A stretch of DNA of 37,554 nucleotides from Spirochaetia bacterium (lineage in GTDB: Bacteria; Spirochaetota; Spirochaetia; Treponematales; Treponemataceae), in NCBI GenBank assembly GCA_900769975.1, contig CAAGIR010000028.1:1-37554 (forward strand), given 5' to 3'. Position 1 is the first letter of the stretch; every line of letters begins with the position of its first letter. Of this stretch, positions 17,247-25,827 are shown in pieces. The position numbers were made by a program, and so were the translations under genes. The notes beneath the pieces are model-generated. The model was not told where the DNA came from and did no database searches. It saw only the letters and a list, made by a program, of their open reading frames with translations.

Positions 17247-18587
17247 TTATTTTGTCAAATCTCTAGCAAGAATTTTTGCAATATTAGGGCGTTTTACTAA
17301 ATCACCTTTTAAACCTTCTTCCCTTGCTTTGTTTACATAGTCTGGTTTCTGGAAACTGTAAGTAAAGTTTGTATGTACATCGTAAGTTCCTTTCATCAAA
17401 GCGTAAGCATCTTCTGTCATTACAAGTTCTTCGTCTGTAGGAATCACGAAAATCTTTGTTGCACTGTCATCTGCATGAATGTAGGTTTCGGCATTTCCTG
17501 TGAAAGACCATTCATTGCGCTGTGCATCGATTTTTATGCCATAATTTTCCAATCCCGAACAAGCCTTAAATCTTGTGATAGGACCTCGTTCTCCAACACC
17601 TGCTGTCCAGACAATTGCATCAACATGACCGAGTTCTGCCATAAATGCACCGATGTATTTTTTGATGCGTAGTGCTTCCATTTCGATAGAAAGCTGGCAG
17701 AGTTTATCGCCTTTTGCAGCGTCAATTTCTATGTCACGGCGGTCTGAATATTTGCCTGTAATTCCAAGACAGCCGCATTTTTTATTTAATGCCTTGTCCA
17801 TTTCATCAGCAGTCATTCCAGTTTTGCGCATAATATAAAAAGGAAGAGCCGGGTCCAAATCACCAGAACGAGTTCCCATTACAAGACCTTCGAGCGGTGT
17901 AATTCCCATTGTTGTGTCATAACAAACACCATTTTTTACAGCACACATAGAAGAACCGTTTCCAATGTGACATATAATCAAATTTGTATCTTTTGGCTCC
18001 TTTCCAAGAAGAACAGCAGCACGTTTTGCAGTGTACAAGAAAGAAGTTCCGTGGAAACCGTAGCGGCGTGCAGCATATTTTTCATACCATTCACGAGGAA
18101 TTGCGTACTGGAATGTTTCTTCTGGCATTGTCTGGTGCCAGGCTGTATCCATAATTGCAGAATGAGGAATGTTTGGCATAACTTTTTGAGCAGCTTCAAT
18201 TCCCATGATATTTGCAGGCATATGAAGAGGGCCTAAATCGATTACTTTGCGGAATCCATCAAGAACTTCTGGGGTAATCAAAACTGATTTTGTAAATTTT
18301 TCTCCACCATGAAGAACACGATGTCCTACGGCACCAATTTCGTCCATAGATTTAATTACGCCCACTTCGCTGTCGGTAATTTCTTTAATAATCAATTCAA
18401 TTGCTTCTTTATGTGTTGGGCATGGCGATTCAATTTCTGTTTTTTTGCCCTTTGCTTTGTGTGTAATGCAGGAACCTTCTATTCCAATGCGTTCTACGAC
18501 ACCATTAGCCATTACTTCTTTGTTATCCCAATCGTAAACCTGATACTTTGCAGATGATGAACCGCAATTTAAAGTTAAAATAACCAT
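17247..18587 (-). CDS. ackA: Acetate kinase
   Basis: The enzyme interconverts acetyl phosphate + ADP and acetate + ATP, the energy-yielding last step of acetate fermentation. Hallmarks of the ASKHA-fold acetate kinases are present: NCGSSSAKY at the N-terminus, GHRVLHGG near 90, DTAWHQTMP near 145, YGFHGTSF near 180, CHIGNGSS near 205, GLVMGTRSGDLDP near 235 and TAGVGERGP near 325. The catalytic Asp, His and Arg positions are all kept. At 446 residues it is about 40-45 longer than typical AckA (about 400); the excess is a C-terminal tail rich in K, R and N. No pta gene is adjacent. The ATG follows an AGAGGA ribosome binding site. The gene is probably monocistronic: a 109-bp A/T-rich gap separates it from the downstream GGDEF gene. 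Confidence 0.96.
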   Translation of the reverse strand: MVILTLNCGSSSAKYQVYDWDNKEVMANGVVERIGIEGSCITHKAKGKKTEIESPCPTHKEAIELIIKEITDSEVGVIKSMDEIGAVGHRVLHGGEKFTKSVLITPEVLDGFRKVIDLGPLHMPANIMGIEAAQKVMPNIPHSAIMDTAWHQTMPEETFQYAIPREWYEKYAARRYGFHGTSFLYTAKRAAVLLGKEPKDTNLIICHIGNGSSMCAVKNGVCYDTTMGITPLEGLVMGTRSGDLDPALPFYIMRKTGMTADEMDKALNKKCGCLGITGKYSDRRDIEIDAAKGDKLCQLSIEMEALRIKKYIGAFMAELGHVDAIVWTAGVGERGPITRFKACSGLENYGIKIDAQRNEWSFTGNAETYIHADDSATKIFVIPTDEELVMTEDAYALMKGTYDVHTNFTYSFQKPDYVNKAREEGLKGDLVKRPNIAKILARDLTK

Positions 18588-18681
18588 AAAATCCTCTTTG
18601 TTAGAAAAAAATGTTTAGTTTCTGGCGGAAAGCGTAATAATACGGATTGAGTCAGAGATACAATTTATAAATAAGCATTTC

Positions 18682-18710
18682 ATTATAATGCTTTTTTCTA
18701 AATCTTTCAA
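18682..18710 (-). promoter_or_regulatory. Sigma-70-type promoter of ackA
   Basis: On the minus strand, TTGAAA (18705-18710) and a perfect TATAAT (18682-18687) are exactly 17 bp apart. Transcription would start near 18675, giving a leader of about 88 nt before the ackA ATG at 18587. This is one of the best promoter matches in the window. Confidence 0.7.
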
Positions 18711-18715
18711 CATTT

Positions 18716-18748
18716 TGACATTTTGTGTCATTTTTGACATTTTTGTCA
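18716..18748. promoter_or_regulatory. Two TGACA/TGTCA palindromes just upstream of the ackA -35
   Basis: TGACA (18716-18720) and TGTCA (18726-18730) form one inverted repeat with a 5-bp spacer. TGACA (18735-18739) and TGTCA (18744-18748) form a second with a 4-bp spacer. Their centres are about 18-19 bp apart, and the first begins 6 bp upstream of the -35. This arrangement suits a dimeric activator bound twice, for example a Crp/Fnr-type protein, although the half-site is not the classical one. The regulator is not identifiable from the window. Confidence 0.5.
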
Positions 18749-18774
18749 TTGCTGCAGGGGCGATTTGCTGGGGA

Positions 18775-18871
18775 GGTCTGTCCTACGCAGCTTGCGCTGC
18801 TACCGAGTTTTTTAACGCTACGCTAAAACTCACCTTGCTTATTTTGGTGTGAATACACCGAGGTCTGTCCC
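18775..18871. repeat. Structured element bounded by GGTCTGTCC direct repeats
   Basis: GGTCTGTCCTAC (18775-18786) and GGTCTGTCCCTAC (from 18862) bound a segment with three successive hairpins. These are GCAGC/GCTGC (18787-18791 with 18796-18800), GAGTTTT/AAAACTC (18805-18811 with 18825-18831) and GGTGT/ACACC (18846-18850 with 18855-18859). The right-hand copy runs into the TAG stop of the solute-binding protein gene, so the element has been placed at, or has created, that gene's 3' end. It shares its key word and the TTGGTGT...CGAGGTCTGTCCC context with the 2141-2254 array. It may act as a transcription barrier for the operon ending here. Confidence 0.7.
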
Positions 18872-20505
18872 TACTTTACTGCAACAAAATCCTGTGCTAT
18901 GACTGTGTAAACATCGCTTTCGGTCTGCCTGTCAAATTCTTTTTTATAAATATATTTAAGCGGATGTACGTCAAAAGCATTTGGTGTCCAACCGCCAATA
19001 TCCTTGGAATCTATCACATTAAAACAAACAGGATGCATTATCGGAATTACGATTCCTTCATCAAGCAAAATATTTTCTGCTTTTGCAAGTATTTCCATTC
19101 TCTGCGCAGAAGACACAACAGATGCTTCGTCCAAAAGTAAATCGAACGTTTCATTCTGCCAGCCTGAATCATTCAAAGAAGAATCACCCCTAAAAAGTTC
19201 CAGAAAAGCAAGCGGGTCGGCAAAATCTCCAATCCATGTATATGCAAATAAATCTGCATTTGAAGAACGCACTTTTGAAATATATGTATAATGCGGCACT
19301 TCTTCGAATACAAGTTCTATTTCAAGCGGACTTAATGCATCATAAAATGCCTGTTTTGCTTCTTCGCTCAAAGTGTATGGCGTTATCATAAAAGTAAGCG
19401 TTAAAATCTGCTCCGGTGGAATGTTGTATTTTTTTCGTGCATCTTTTAATTTTAACGACGCTTCCAGTTCATCTGTATATGAAAAACCTTCCACCTGCGG
19501 ATAATCCCCAATAGGATAAACAAGCGTTGTGGCTGGAACTGTGGCATTTTTGCGCATAACTGCCCAGGGGAATGCTTCCAAAATAACGTTGCGGAATTCT
19601 GCATAATCCCACACATTCATTTCATTCTGCATCTGATAGTCAGCCGTTTTTCTTTGTGAAGTTTTAAAAAAGTAAAATGAAGTTCCAAATTCTGCATTTA
19701 TCTGCAAAGCAGTTTTATCAATGATTTTGTTTGTATCAATATTTGCCGTAACCCAATCAACTTTTCCTGTATTATACAAATAAGCATTTTCATCTTTATC
19801 ATCACTCTGAAGAAAGACAATTTTTTCCATATAAACATTTTCGCAATCCCAATAATGTGGATTTTTTTTAAGTTCATAGCGGTTTTGCGATACAGAATCC
19901 AGCATATAAGGTCCGCTGTAAACATTTAAATCTGGATGCGTAACAGAAAAAGAAGCATGACACAACACTTTTGCAAGATAATTAGCAGGTTTTGTCAAAT
20001 ATATAGAAAGTTTTGTTTCGCTGACTGCATAAATACCCACGTCTTCTTCGTTGCCGCTGCCCATCCTGTATTCCTGAGCGCCACGAATAATATCCAGAAG
20101 CGATGCATAAGGTGCATTCGGGGTGGACAATAATCTGAGCCATGCATCACGAACACTTGCAGCTGTAATTTTTTCACCATTTGAAAATTCCGCATTGTCA
20201 CGAAGTGTGATTGACCATCGTTTTTTATCCCGCGAAATCTGATAATCTATTGCAATTGCGGGCATGGGGTCCAGAGTTATCGGATTGTACGAAAAAAGCC
20301 CTTCAAAAAGTCCGTTTAAAATAGTAGAATCGTGAGAAAAAGTTGTAATCTGCGGATTTAATTCGTGTTCTGTCTGCGATTCCAGAATTGTGAAAACTTT
20401 TTCCTGTAAATTCTCTTCGGAGTTATCTTGCGAAAAAAACGGTGCACATAAAAACAAGAGTATATTAATTAAAAATATTTTTTTTTGTATAAAAATTTTA
20501 TTCAT
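18871..20505 (-). CDS. Family 5 (oligopeptide-type, OppA-like) extracellular solute-binding protein
   Basis: The protein is 544 residues from the ATG at 20505. It starts with a signal peptide (MNKIFIQKKIFLINILLFLC, likely cut after APFFS) and has no lipobox cysteine in the usual place. The mature part has the SBP_bac_5 pattern: HELNPQITT, GLFEGLFSYNP near 70, ISRDKKRWSITLRDNAEFSNGEKITAASVRDAW near 110, then YSGPYML, YELKKNPHYWD and a late AYTWIGDFADPLAFLELF motif. It should bind peptides or similar ligands in the periplasm. No permease or ATPase genes accompany it. The ATG is preferred over upstream in-frame codons because it begins a proper signal peptide and overlaps the upstream gene by only 8 bp, which suggests translational coupling. 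The stop codon lies in the GGTCTGTCCC repeat. Confidence 0.85.
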   Translation of the reverse strand: MNKIFIQKKIFLINILLFLCAPFFSQDNSEENLQEKVFTILESQTEHELNPQITTFSHDSTILNGLFEGLFSYNPITLDPMPAIAIDYQISRDKKRWSITLRDNAEFSNGEKITAASVRDAWLRLLSTPNAPYASLLDIIRGAQEYRMGSGNEEDVGIYAVSETKLSIYLTKPANYLAKVLCHASFSVTHPDLNVYSGPYMLDSVSQNRYELKKNPHYWDCENVYMEKIVFLQSDDKDENAYLYNTGKVDWVTANIDTNKIIDKTALQINAEFGTSFYFFKTSQRKTADYQMQNEMNVWDYAEFRNVILEAFPWAVMRKNATVPATTLVYPIGDYPQVEGFSYTDELEASLKLKDARKKYNIPPEQILTLTFMITPYTLSEEAKQAFYDALSPLEIELVFEEVPHYTYISKVRSSNADLFAYTWIGDFADPLAFLELFRGDSSLNDSGWQNETFDLLLDEASVVSSAQRMEILAKAENILLDEGIVIPIMHPVCFNVIDSKDIGGWTPNAFDVHPLKYIYKKEFDRQTESDVYTVIAQDFVAVK

Positions 20506-21919
20506 CTTCTGTAATTCCAAGTTTTTCCATCTGTTCCGATTCTTCTTTAAAACTTGCATATTCTCCACGCTTTTTATTTGCATTGACTATTGAATTTCTA
20601 AATGAAGAAAGCTCTATCTGCATGCCCCGAACTTTTGGACGCAATTCTGTTTCGACATTATTTTTAAAATATGAATCTAGTGCATTTACAACAGAATAAA
20701 GCGACTGCATTTCATAAATCTGTTTATTTACAAACGTCAAAATGGCTTCTTCGCTGGAACTTGCAATCTTGTTGTATTCCATTTGTCGGGCTGCAATAAG
20801 CGATAAAACATGTTCTTTTTTTACTAAATCTGCAAGAAACTCCGAAACATCAATTTTTTTGTAATGTTCTGTTCCCGTTCTTTCATCTTTCACAGGAATG
20901 TCGCAGATTTTCGGCTTATCTTTGATTTTAAAAGCTTTTTTTAATGCCTGACACAACTTTGCCATAAAGCCTGTTTTTTTTGAGTACAAAAGCTTGAAAT
21001 TTTCTTCAAGTTTCTGGTGGATTTGTGTTATCGTAGGAGCACATCCGCCAATCGCCTGAACTGCAATCAAAATCATATCTTTTGAATTTGCTGTTTTTTT
21101 ATTTTTTGTATTTTTTGTGCTGCTTGCGTCTTTTATCTGAAGTTTTTCAAAAAGAACCTGACGTTTTTTTTCTGCATCGGCACCTTGATCTTCATCAATA
21201 ATTTCTGCAATTAAATCTGAATAAAAAGGCTGCTTTCCAAAAACTTTTACATAAAGACGTTTAATTTCCGCCATTTCATTTTCTGGCGAAGTCATTGCTT
21301 TTTCTTTGTCAAATTCTGGAAGCGTGCATAATTTTGTGCGAATTGAGTTTTTGTATATTTCACGTTGAAAAGCACTTAATTCCAAAAGGATTTTTTCAAT
21401 TTTTTCAACTGCATCTATAGTTTTTGTTACACTGTCGCTGATCATGCTCTGAACAACACTTGGTGCCGAGTTTTTCACTGTAGAAATGCACATTGCAAGC
21501 GCATGAGTGTTTGAATCTGAACTGTTCATCGCAAGGTTTTTCCAGTCAAAAAATTTGTTGAATTCCAGCAACTTTTTAACTGTAAAGATAGAAATCCCTT
21601 CCACCGTAAAACGCAGATATGTCGTAATGTAGTCGAGCATCATTTCATATTCAGAAAAACGCTCACCAAAAACTTTTGGAATATCAGAATCAGAAAAACC
21701 TGACTTATCTGGCACTACGATTTTTGAAATTTTCTTGTCTAATCTATATGGATCGGGACTTATAACATTCTTTTTTATCATTGTATCATAAAGATTATGA
21801 ATACAAGAATATTTCAACCTATATTGGATTACCAATTCTTGCAAAAGAGTAGTATTAAACCAGTCTGTCTTTTTGTTGATTGCAACCTGCAATTCATGTA
21901 CGAAATTAGAATCTTCCAT
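20498..21919 (-). CDS. Conserved-looking protein of unknown function
   Basis: I do not recognise this protein of about 473 residues. It has no signal peptide or membrane helix. It is mostly helical, with K/E-rich stretches near 260-300 and 320-350 and a heptad-like C-terminal region at about 395-470. It looks like a cytoplasmic helical scaffold. The ATG at 21919 is chosen; an in-frame TTG lies six codons upstream (21937), and neither has a good ribosome binding site. A perfect 9-bp hairpin (21936-21960) ends about 16 nt before the ATG, and a C8 tract (G8 on the coding strand) lies about 70 nt upstream. It sits between the coiled-coil membrane gene and the solute-binding gene, overlapping the latter by 8 bp, so it probably works with the cyclase operon. 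Confidence 0.75.
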   Translation of the reverse strand: MEDSNFVHELQVAINKKTDWFNTTLLQELVIQYRLKYSCIHNLYDTMIKKNVISPDPYRLDKKISKIVVPDKSGFSDSDIPKVFGERFSEYEMMLDYITTYLRFTVEGISIFTVKKLLEFNKFFDWKNLAMNSSDSNTHALAMCISTVKNSAPSVVQSMISDSVTKTIDAVEKIEKILLELSAFQREIYKNSIRTKLCTLPEFDKEKAMTSPENEMAEIKRLYVKVFGKQPFYSDLIAEIIDEDQGADAEKKRQVLFEKLQIKDASSTKNTKNKKTANSKDMILIAVQAIGGCAPTITQIHQKLEENFKLLYSKKTGFMAKLCQALKKAFKIKDKPKICDIPVKDERTGTEHYKKIDVSEFLADLVKKEHVLSLIAARQMEYNKIASSSEEAILTFVNKQIYEMQSLYSVVNALDSYFKNNVETELRPKVRGMQIELSSFRNSIVNANKKRGEYASFKEESEQMEKLGITEDE

Positions 21920-21935
21920 AATTATAATTATCGGC

Positions 21936-21960
21936 AAGACTTATTGTATTCATAAGTCTT
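21936..21960 (-). promoter_or_regulatory. Perfect hairpin in the leader of the 20498-21919 gene
   Basis: AAGACTTAT (21936-21944) and ATAAGTCTT (21952-21960) form a 9-bp perfect stem with a 7-nt loop. In the transcript it lies about 16 nt before the ATG, where a ribosome binding site would normally be. It could be a dyad operator or an RNA structure that affects translation. No T run follows, so termination is unlikely. Confidence 0.5.
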
Positions 21961-21988
21961 TATATTCATCAGCACAGAATTACAGGCA

Positions 21989-21996
21989 CCCCCCCC
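21989..21996. repeat. Homopolymer tract of 8 C (G8 on the coding strand)
   Basis: Eight C in a row lie in the 92-bp spacer between the coiled-coil gene and the unknown gene of the cyclase operon, about 70 nt upstream of the latter's ATG. In Treponema pallidum, poly-G tracts of about this length ahead of tpr genes vary in length and change promoter strength. Here the link to expression is inference. Confidence 0.85.
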
Positions 21997-22011
21997 TATA
22001 TGTAATTTTAA

Positions 22012-23970
22012 TTATTTGGCAACAATTTTAATAGGAAGTCCGTTTTTCAATTCGTCGTAATTTATGTTCGGAAGACGACCGTTTTTATCTGTTGAAATTT
22101 CAAAATAATAACCGCCGTTCAAATCTTTGAAAATTTTTCCTTTAATCGGTTTTGCAGTTCGCAATTCAGCCTCGGCACCTTCTTCTACAATCAGATAATC
22201 TGCCTGTGGTGCAACATAAACTTTTATTCTGGTAACATCAACCGTCATTGTTTTTGTTGCCGGAATGCTGCTTCTAATCTGTTCAAGCAATTCCTCTTCC
22301 GAAGGTATCTGAATACTTGGCACAAATTCGTCTTCTGTATCTTCTTCAAAATTTTCTTGTGCATCATCCTCTTGGTGATTTTCCTGAATTTGCTGACTTT
22401 GCTCTTCCGTCTGATTTGGCATTTCCTGAGTCAAATCGCCTTCATTTTCTTCCAGCGGATTATTTTCATCTGCCTGTTCTGTTTCCAAAGCCTGCGGATT
22501 TTCCATTTCCTCTTTTTGCAATCGGTTTTGTTCAAAAATCTGGCGTTCCTCTTCTATCAACGCTTCGTATTCAGCCATTTTAGTTTCATAGCGGATTTTA
22601 ATTTCTTCCTGGATTTCTTCTTCCGTAAGCTCAATAGTTCTTTGCTCTGCAACATCTTCCACTTTTAGGATAATTGCATTTGTTTTTTGAATTCCCATCA
22701 AATAAAGTAAAGTTTCTTCGTATTCGGACTGCTGCTTTTTTAATTCGCTTTCAATACTATTGTTAAGTTCTGCAATTACTTTGTCTTTTCCGTCAATCTC
22801 TTGATTTTTATAATCAATTTCTGAATTTAACGAAGAAATTTCAGATTTAAGATTTTCCGTTTCATCATAAAATGCAACTGCCGTATCGATAAACTTGCTT
22901 CCCATTGCATTAACAAGACTGCGAGAAGCTTTTACATATTCTGGAATGGAGTTTTTCTGCGGAATTGCGGCAACTGCGTTATCAAGGTAATCATATTCAT
23001 CATAAAGCTGCTGATATTCTACCATCGCGTCAAGAACTTTTTCAGATTCAATACCTTGTGCAATAATGCTGTTCTGACCATCAAAATTTTCCACTTCGTA
23101 CATTTTTGTTTCATCGATAATCGAGTCGGCTTTTTCGTCTTCCAGCAAAGGATCAAGCAATTCAAGTTCATCCTGATACTTTTTGGAAATTTCTGTAACT
23201 GTTTTACGCATTTCTTCGTTGTTTTGTTCACGAATTTCTTCGATTGAATCATTTATCTGTGAAATTCTTTCTTCATAAGATTTTGTAAGTTTTTCTATTT
23301 CCAGCTGACGAATCTGACGTTCACTGTTCAACGCTTTTTCCTGTTCGCGTGCGGCTTCAATTTTTGCGGTGTCAAATTCTGCCAGCTGTTTTTTATATTC
23401 CTGGATTTGCTTTTCTGCCTGAACAATCGATTCATCAAATTCTTTATGGATTTCTTCGACAATTTGATTATAATTTTGTTTTAATGTTACCTCTTGTTCT
23501 TCATATTGCTTTTTGGAAAGTTTCATCGTTTCCAGAACAAAAAGTTCATTTTCATAATTTTCCTGTGCCGATTTTAATTTTGTTTCCATGTTTGCTTCGA
23601 TGGTAGCCTTTGTTTTTACAGCACTGTCATAATTGTTCTGTGCCGAAGAAACTGTGTTTAAAAGATTTTTTAGATTTAAATCATCAAATTTCTGGAGGTT
23701 TACCTGAATTTCCTGATTTTGCACAGAAATGATTTTTTGCATTACAAACGAAATCCCGATTACAAAAGCAAAACATGCCACAAGGATAAGCGTAACAAAC
23801 GGAGATTTATTCTTTTTTGTCTTACTGTATTCCTTTTCAATATCATAAGTCTGCCCTTGTGAACTTTTATGAATATTTTCAAGTTCTTCACCAAGAAACA
23901 GCAATACTTCGTCATGAATTTTTTCGTTCATTGTTTCATTTTCGTTATTTATTTTGATGTCATTGTCCAT
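22012..23970 (-). CDS. Membrane-anchored coiled-coil protein of unknown function
   Basis: The protein has 652 residues. A short cytoplasmic N-terminus is followed by one membrane helix at about 57-80 (VTLILVACFAFVIGISFVMQ). Long E/K/Q-rich coiled-coil segments cover about 95-290 and 355-470, then a very acidic Q/E-rich linker at about 475-545. A compact C-terminal domain of about 100 residues starts near TMTVDVTRIKVYVAPQADYL and could be an SH3-like or beta-rich binding module. The ATG at 23970 is preceded by GGAG with a 6-nt gap, which decides the start. The gene overlaps the cyclase stop by 22 bp, so the two are almost surely co-translated. It may be a periplasmic spacer or scaffold linked to cyclase signalling. 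I do not recognise the family. Confidence 0.8.
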   Translation of the reverse strand: MDNDIKINNENETMNEKIHDEVLLFLGEELENIHKSSQGQTYDIEKEYSKTKKNKSPFVTLILVACFAFVIGISFVMQKIISVQNQEIQVNLQKFDDLNLKNLLNTVSSAQNNYDSAVKTKATIEANMETKLKSAQENYENELFVLETMKLSKKQYEEQEVTLKQNYNQIVEEIHKEFDESIVQAEKQIQEYKKQLAEFDTAKIEAAREQEKALNSERQIRQLEIEKLTKSYEERISQINDSIEEIREQNNEEMRKTVTEISKKYQDELELLDPLLEDEKADSIIDETKMYEVENFDGQNSIIAQGIESEKVLDAMVEYQQLYDEYDYLDNAVAAIPQKNSIPEYVKASRSLVNAMGSKFIDTAVAFYDETENLKSEISSLNSEIDYKNQEIDGKDKVIAELNNSIESELKKQQSEYEETLLYLMGIQKTNAIILKVEDVAEQRTIELTEEEIQEEIKIRYETKMAEYEALIEEERQIFEQNRLQKEEMENPQALETEQADENNPLEENEGDLTQEMPNQTEEQSQQIQENHQEDDAQENFEEDTEDEFVPSIQIPSEEELLEQIRSSIPATKTMTVDVTRIKVYVAPQADYLIVEEGAEAELRTAKPIKGKIFKDLNGGYYFEISTDKNGRLPNINYDELKNGLPIKIVAK

Positions 23971-25664
23971 ATTCCACTCCAACCTTCTGGGGCACTTTTA
24001 AGACCCATTCTTTCAAGAAATACCTGAGTAACTTCCAAATCGGCTTCTTTAAATAATCTGCGTGCCGATTTCCAATCACCTGAATAATAAGATTGTAATC
24101 CTTCTTCAAAAATTGAATACTTATCAACCAGACTTTCATCCATTTCGTTTGTATCAAATGGGAAAAAGATTTTCTTTCCTTCTGTTTTACCTTTTACCTG
24201 AACTGTATCGATTTCAAAGAATTTATAGCGGGCACTTTCTTTGGAAACTTCGTCTTTAATATATTCAGAAACAATAACAGGAAGATGATAAACTCGTGTA
24301 AGACCTTCCAGACGTGAAGCAGAGTTTACCGTATCACCAATTACAGTATTTGCCATGTGCGATTGAAGCGGATCTGCTATATCGTTACGTCCAATTGTTC
24401 CATAGAAAACGTTTCCGCCGTCAATTCCCACACCGACATCAACCATTACAGCTTTAAATACCCTTTCTTCTGATTCTGTAAGTTTACGCTTTTTTTCAAC
24501 TTCTGCACGACGCTTAATCATTGCATCACGAAGATTTGCTGTAGCATGAGTAATATCCCACGCAGAACGAATTGCATTGTAAGATTTAGACATTTTTGAT
24601 TCAAGCGTTCCGTAAATTGCAAGAATGGCATCTCCGATAATAGAACCGACTATACCGTTGTTTTCGTGAACGTTATGAATTACCCGATTATAATGAACAT
24701 TCAAAACTTCGATAATATCATTACCAAGCGTTTCTGTACGATAAGTAAAACTTTTTACATCAGAAAAGAGCATTGTAAGTTCTTCTTGCCTTCCTTCAAG
24801 TCCTACATCACGTCCCGCATACGCTTTTGCAACAATATCTTTTGATACGAATTTCTGGAACGTACCCAAAAGGCTGTTTACCTGTGTAGAAAGTGAATTA
24901 AAAGATGCCGCCATGTAAGTAACATCATCATTTGACGCATTTGACAGGTCAATTAATTCAAGGCGTTTATTTTTCTGCATCTGAATTAAATCTTCTGTAA
25001 ATGTTTTTAACGTAGAAAATTCTTTTTCCAGTATGATGTAACCAATAACAATAAAAATCAAAGTTAATCCCACAATCAAAAGTGATATATATAGGAAGAT
25101 TTTCATGTTATTTTCAGATAAATCAGAACGTTTTTCACCACGAATTATGTAACTTTCCCATTCGTCATGATATTTGTAAACACCAAAATAATCGCCGTCA
25201 AGTCCCGTAAAATTAATTGTACCTTCGGTAATGCCGTCCGACAGATTATTATTCATTTCGACAAGTGCTTCCAAATCAGCAAAGCGTGACCACAAAGTAT
25301 CGTTATTATTCGAGGCAACAAATCCCAGCTGACCGTCTATTTTTACAGAAAATGCTACACTGTTCGGATTTGAAAAACCCGCTTTTGCAACTTTTTGCAG
25401 AGAATCCATACATTCCAGTTTATTATTCGTATACAAATAAATCTGATATTGATTTGTAGCATTGTTGTATAATTCTTTGAGCTGCTCCACCATAATCGTA
25501 TTGTTTAAGTTGATTAACTGACGCTGTGTAAGCTGCAACGAGATGTAATTTGTTGCAAAATTTGAAAGCAAAATCAGACAAATAAAAATCAACAGAATTT
25601 TTAATCCAATCGGAATAATTCTTGTTTTTCCAACCTTAGAGAACAGACCTGTTTTCTTACTCAA
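23949..25664 (-). CDS. Transmembrane class III adenylate/guanylate cyclase with HAMP
   Basis: The 571-residue receptor cyclase has a membrane helix at about 20-42, an extracytoplasmic sensor at about 43-185, a second helix near 190-212 (IFLYISLLIVGLTLIFIVIG), a HAMP-like linker and a class III catalytic domain at about 290-490. Both metal-binding aspartates are present (MLFSDVKSF and GSIIGDAILAIYG), as are the transition-state Asn and Arg (IGDTVNSASRLEGLT). The usual purine-recognising Lys before IGDA is Ser here, while the TVIGD threonine typical of class IIIb is kept, so substrate preference is uncertain. A C-terminal TPR-like segment (YYSGDWKSARRLFKEA) follows. The start codon is TTG, supported by AAGGGGG six nt upstream. 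It is the first gene of a four-gene minus-strand operon and should make cAMP or cGMP in response to an external signal. Confidence 0.88.
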   Translation of the reverse strand: MSKKTGLFSKVGKTRIIPIGLKILLIFICLILLSNFATNYISLQLTQRQLINLNNTIMVEQLKELYNNATNQYQIYLYTNNKLECMDSLQKVAKAGFSNPNSVAFSVKIDGQLGFVASNNNDTLWSRFADLEALVEMNNNLSDGITEGTINFTGLDGDYFGVYKYHDEWESYIIRGEKRSDLSENNMKIFLYISLLIVGLTLIFIVIGYIILEKEFSTLKTFTEDLIQMQKNKRLELIDLSNASNDDVTYMAASFNSLSTQVNSLLGTFQKFVSKDIVAKAYAGRDVGLEGRQEELTMLFSDVKSFTYRTETLGNDIIEVLNVHYNRVIHNVHENNGIVGSIIGDAILAIYGTLESKMSKSYNAIRSAWDITHATANLRDAMIKRRAEVEKKRKLTESEERVFKAVMVDVGVGIDGGNVFYGTIGRNDIADPLQSHMANTVIGDTVNSASRLEGLTRVYHLPVIVSEYIKDEVSKESARYKFFEIDTVQVKGKTEGKKIFFPFDTNEMDESLVDKYSIFEEGLQSYYSGDWKSARRLFKEADLEVTQVFLERMGLKSAPEGWSGIWTMTSK

Positions 25665-25827
25665 GTTGAGCCCCCTTTATATTTTTTTTATCTTACTTTG
25701 TTATTTTGATTAAAGCCAGAAATGAGCACAAAAAAGTGATTTAAATATTATAAATGAATTGAACAAAATTCACAATTTTTTTATTATAATTTTATGAAAA
25801 TTTTTCGAAAAAAATTCCATACCGCAG

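Noticed and set aside
21936..21960. Intrinsic terminator between the coiled-coil and unknown genes
   Set aside because: The stem is mostly A/T, and no T run follows in the direction of transcription.
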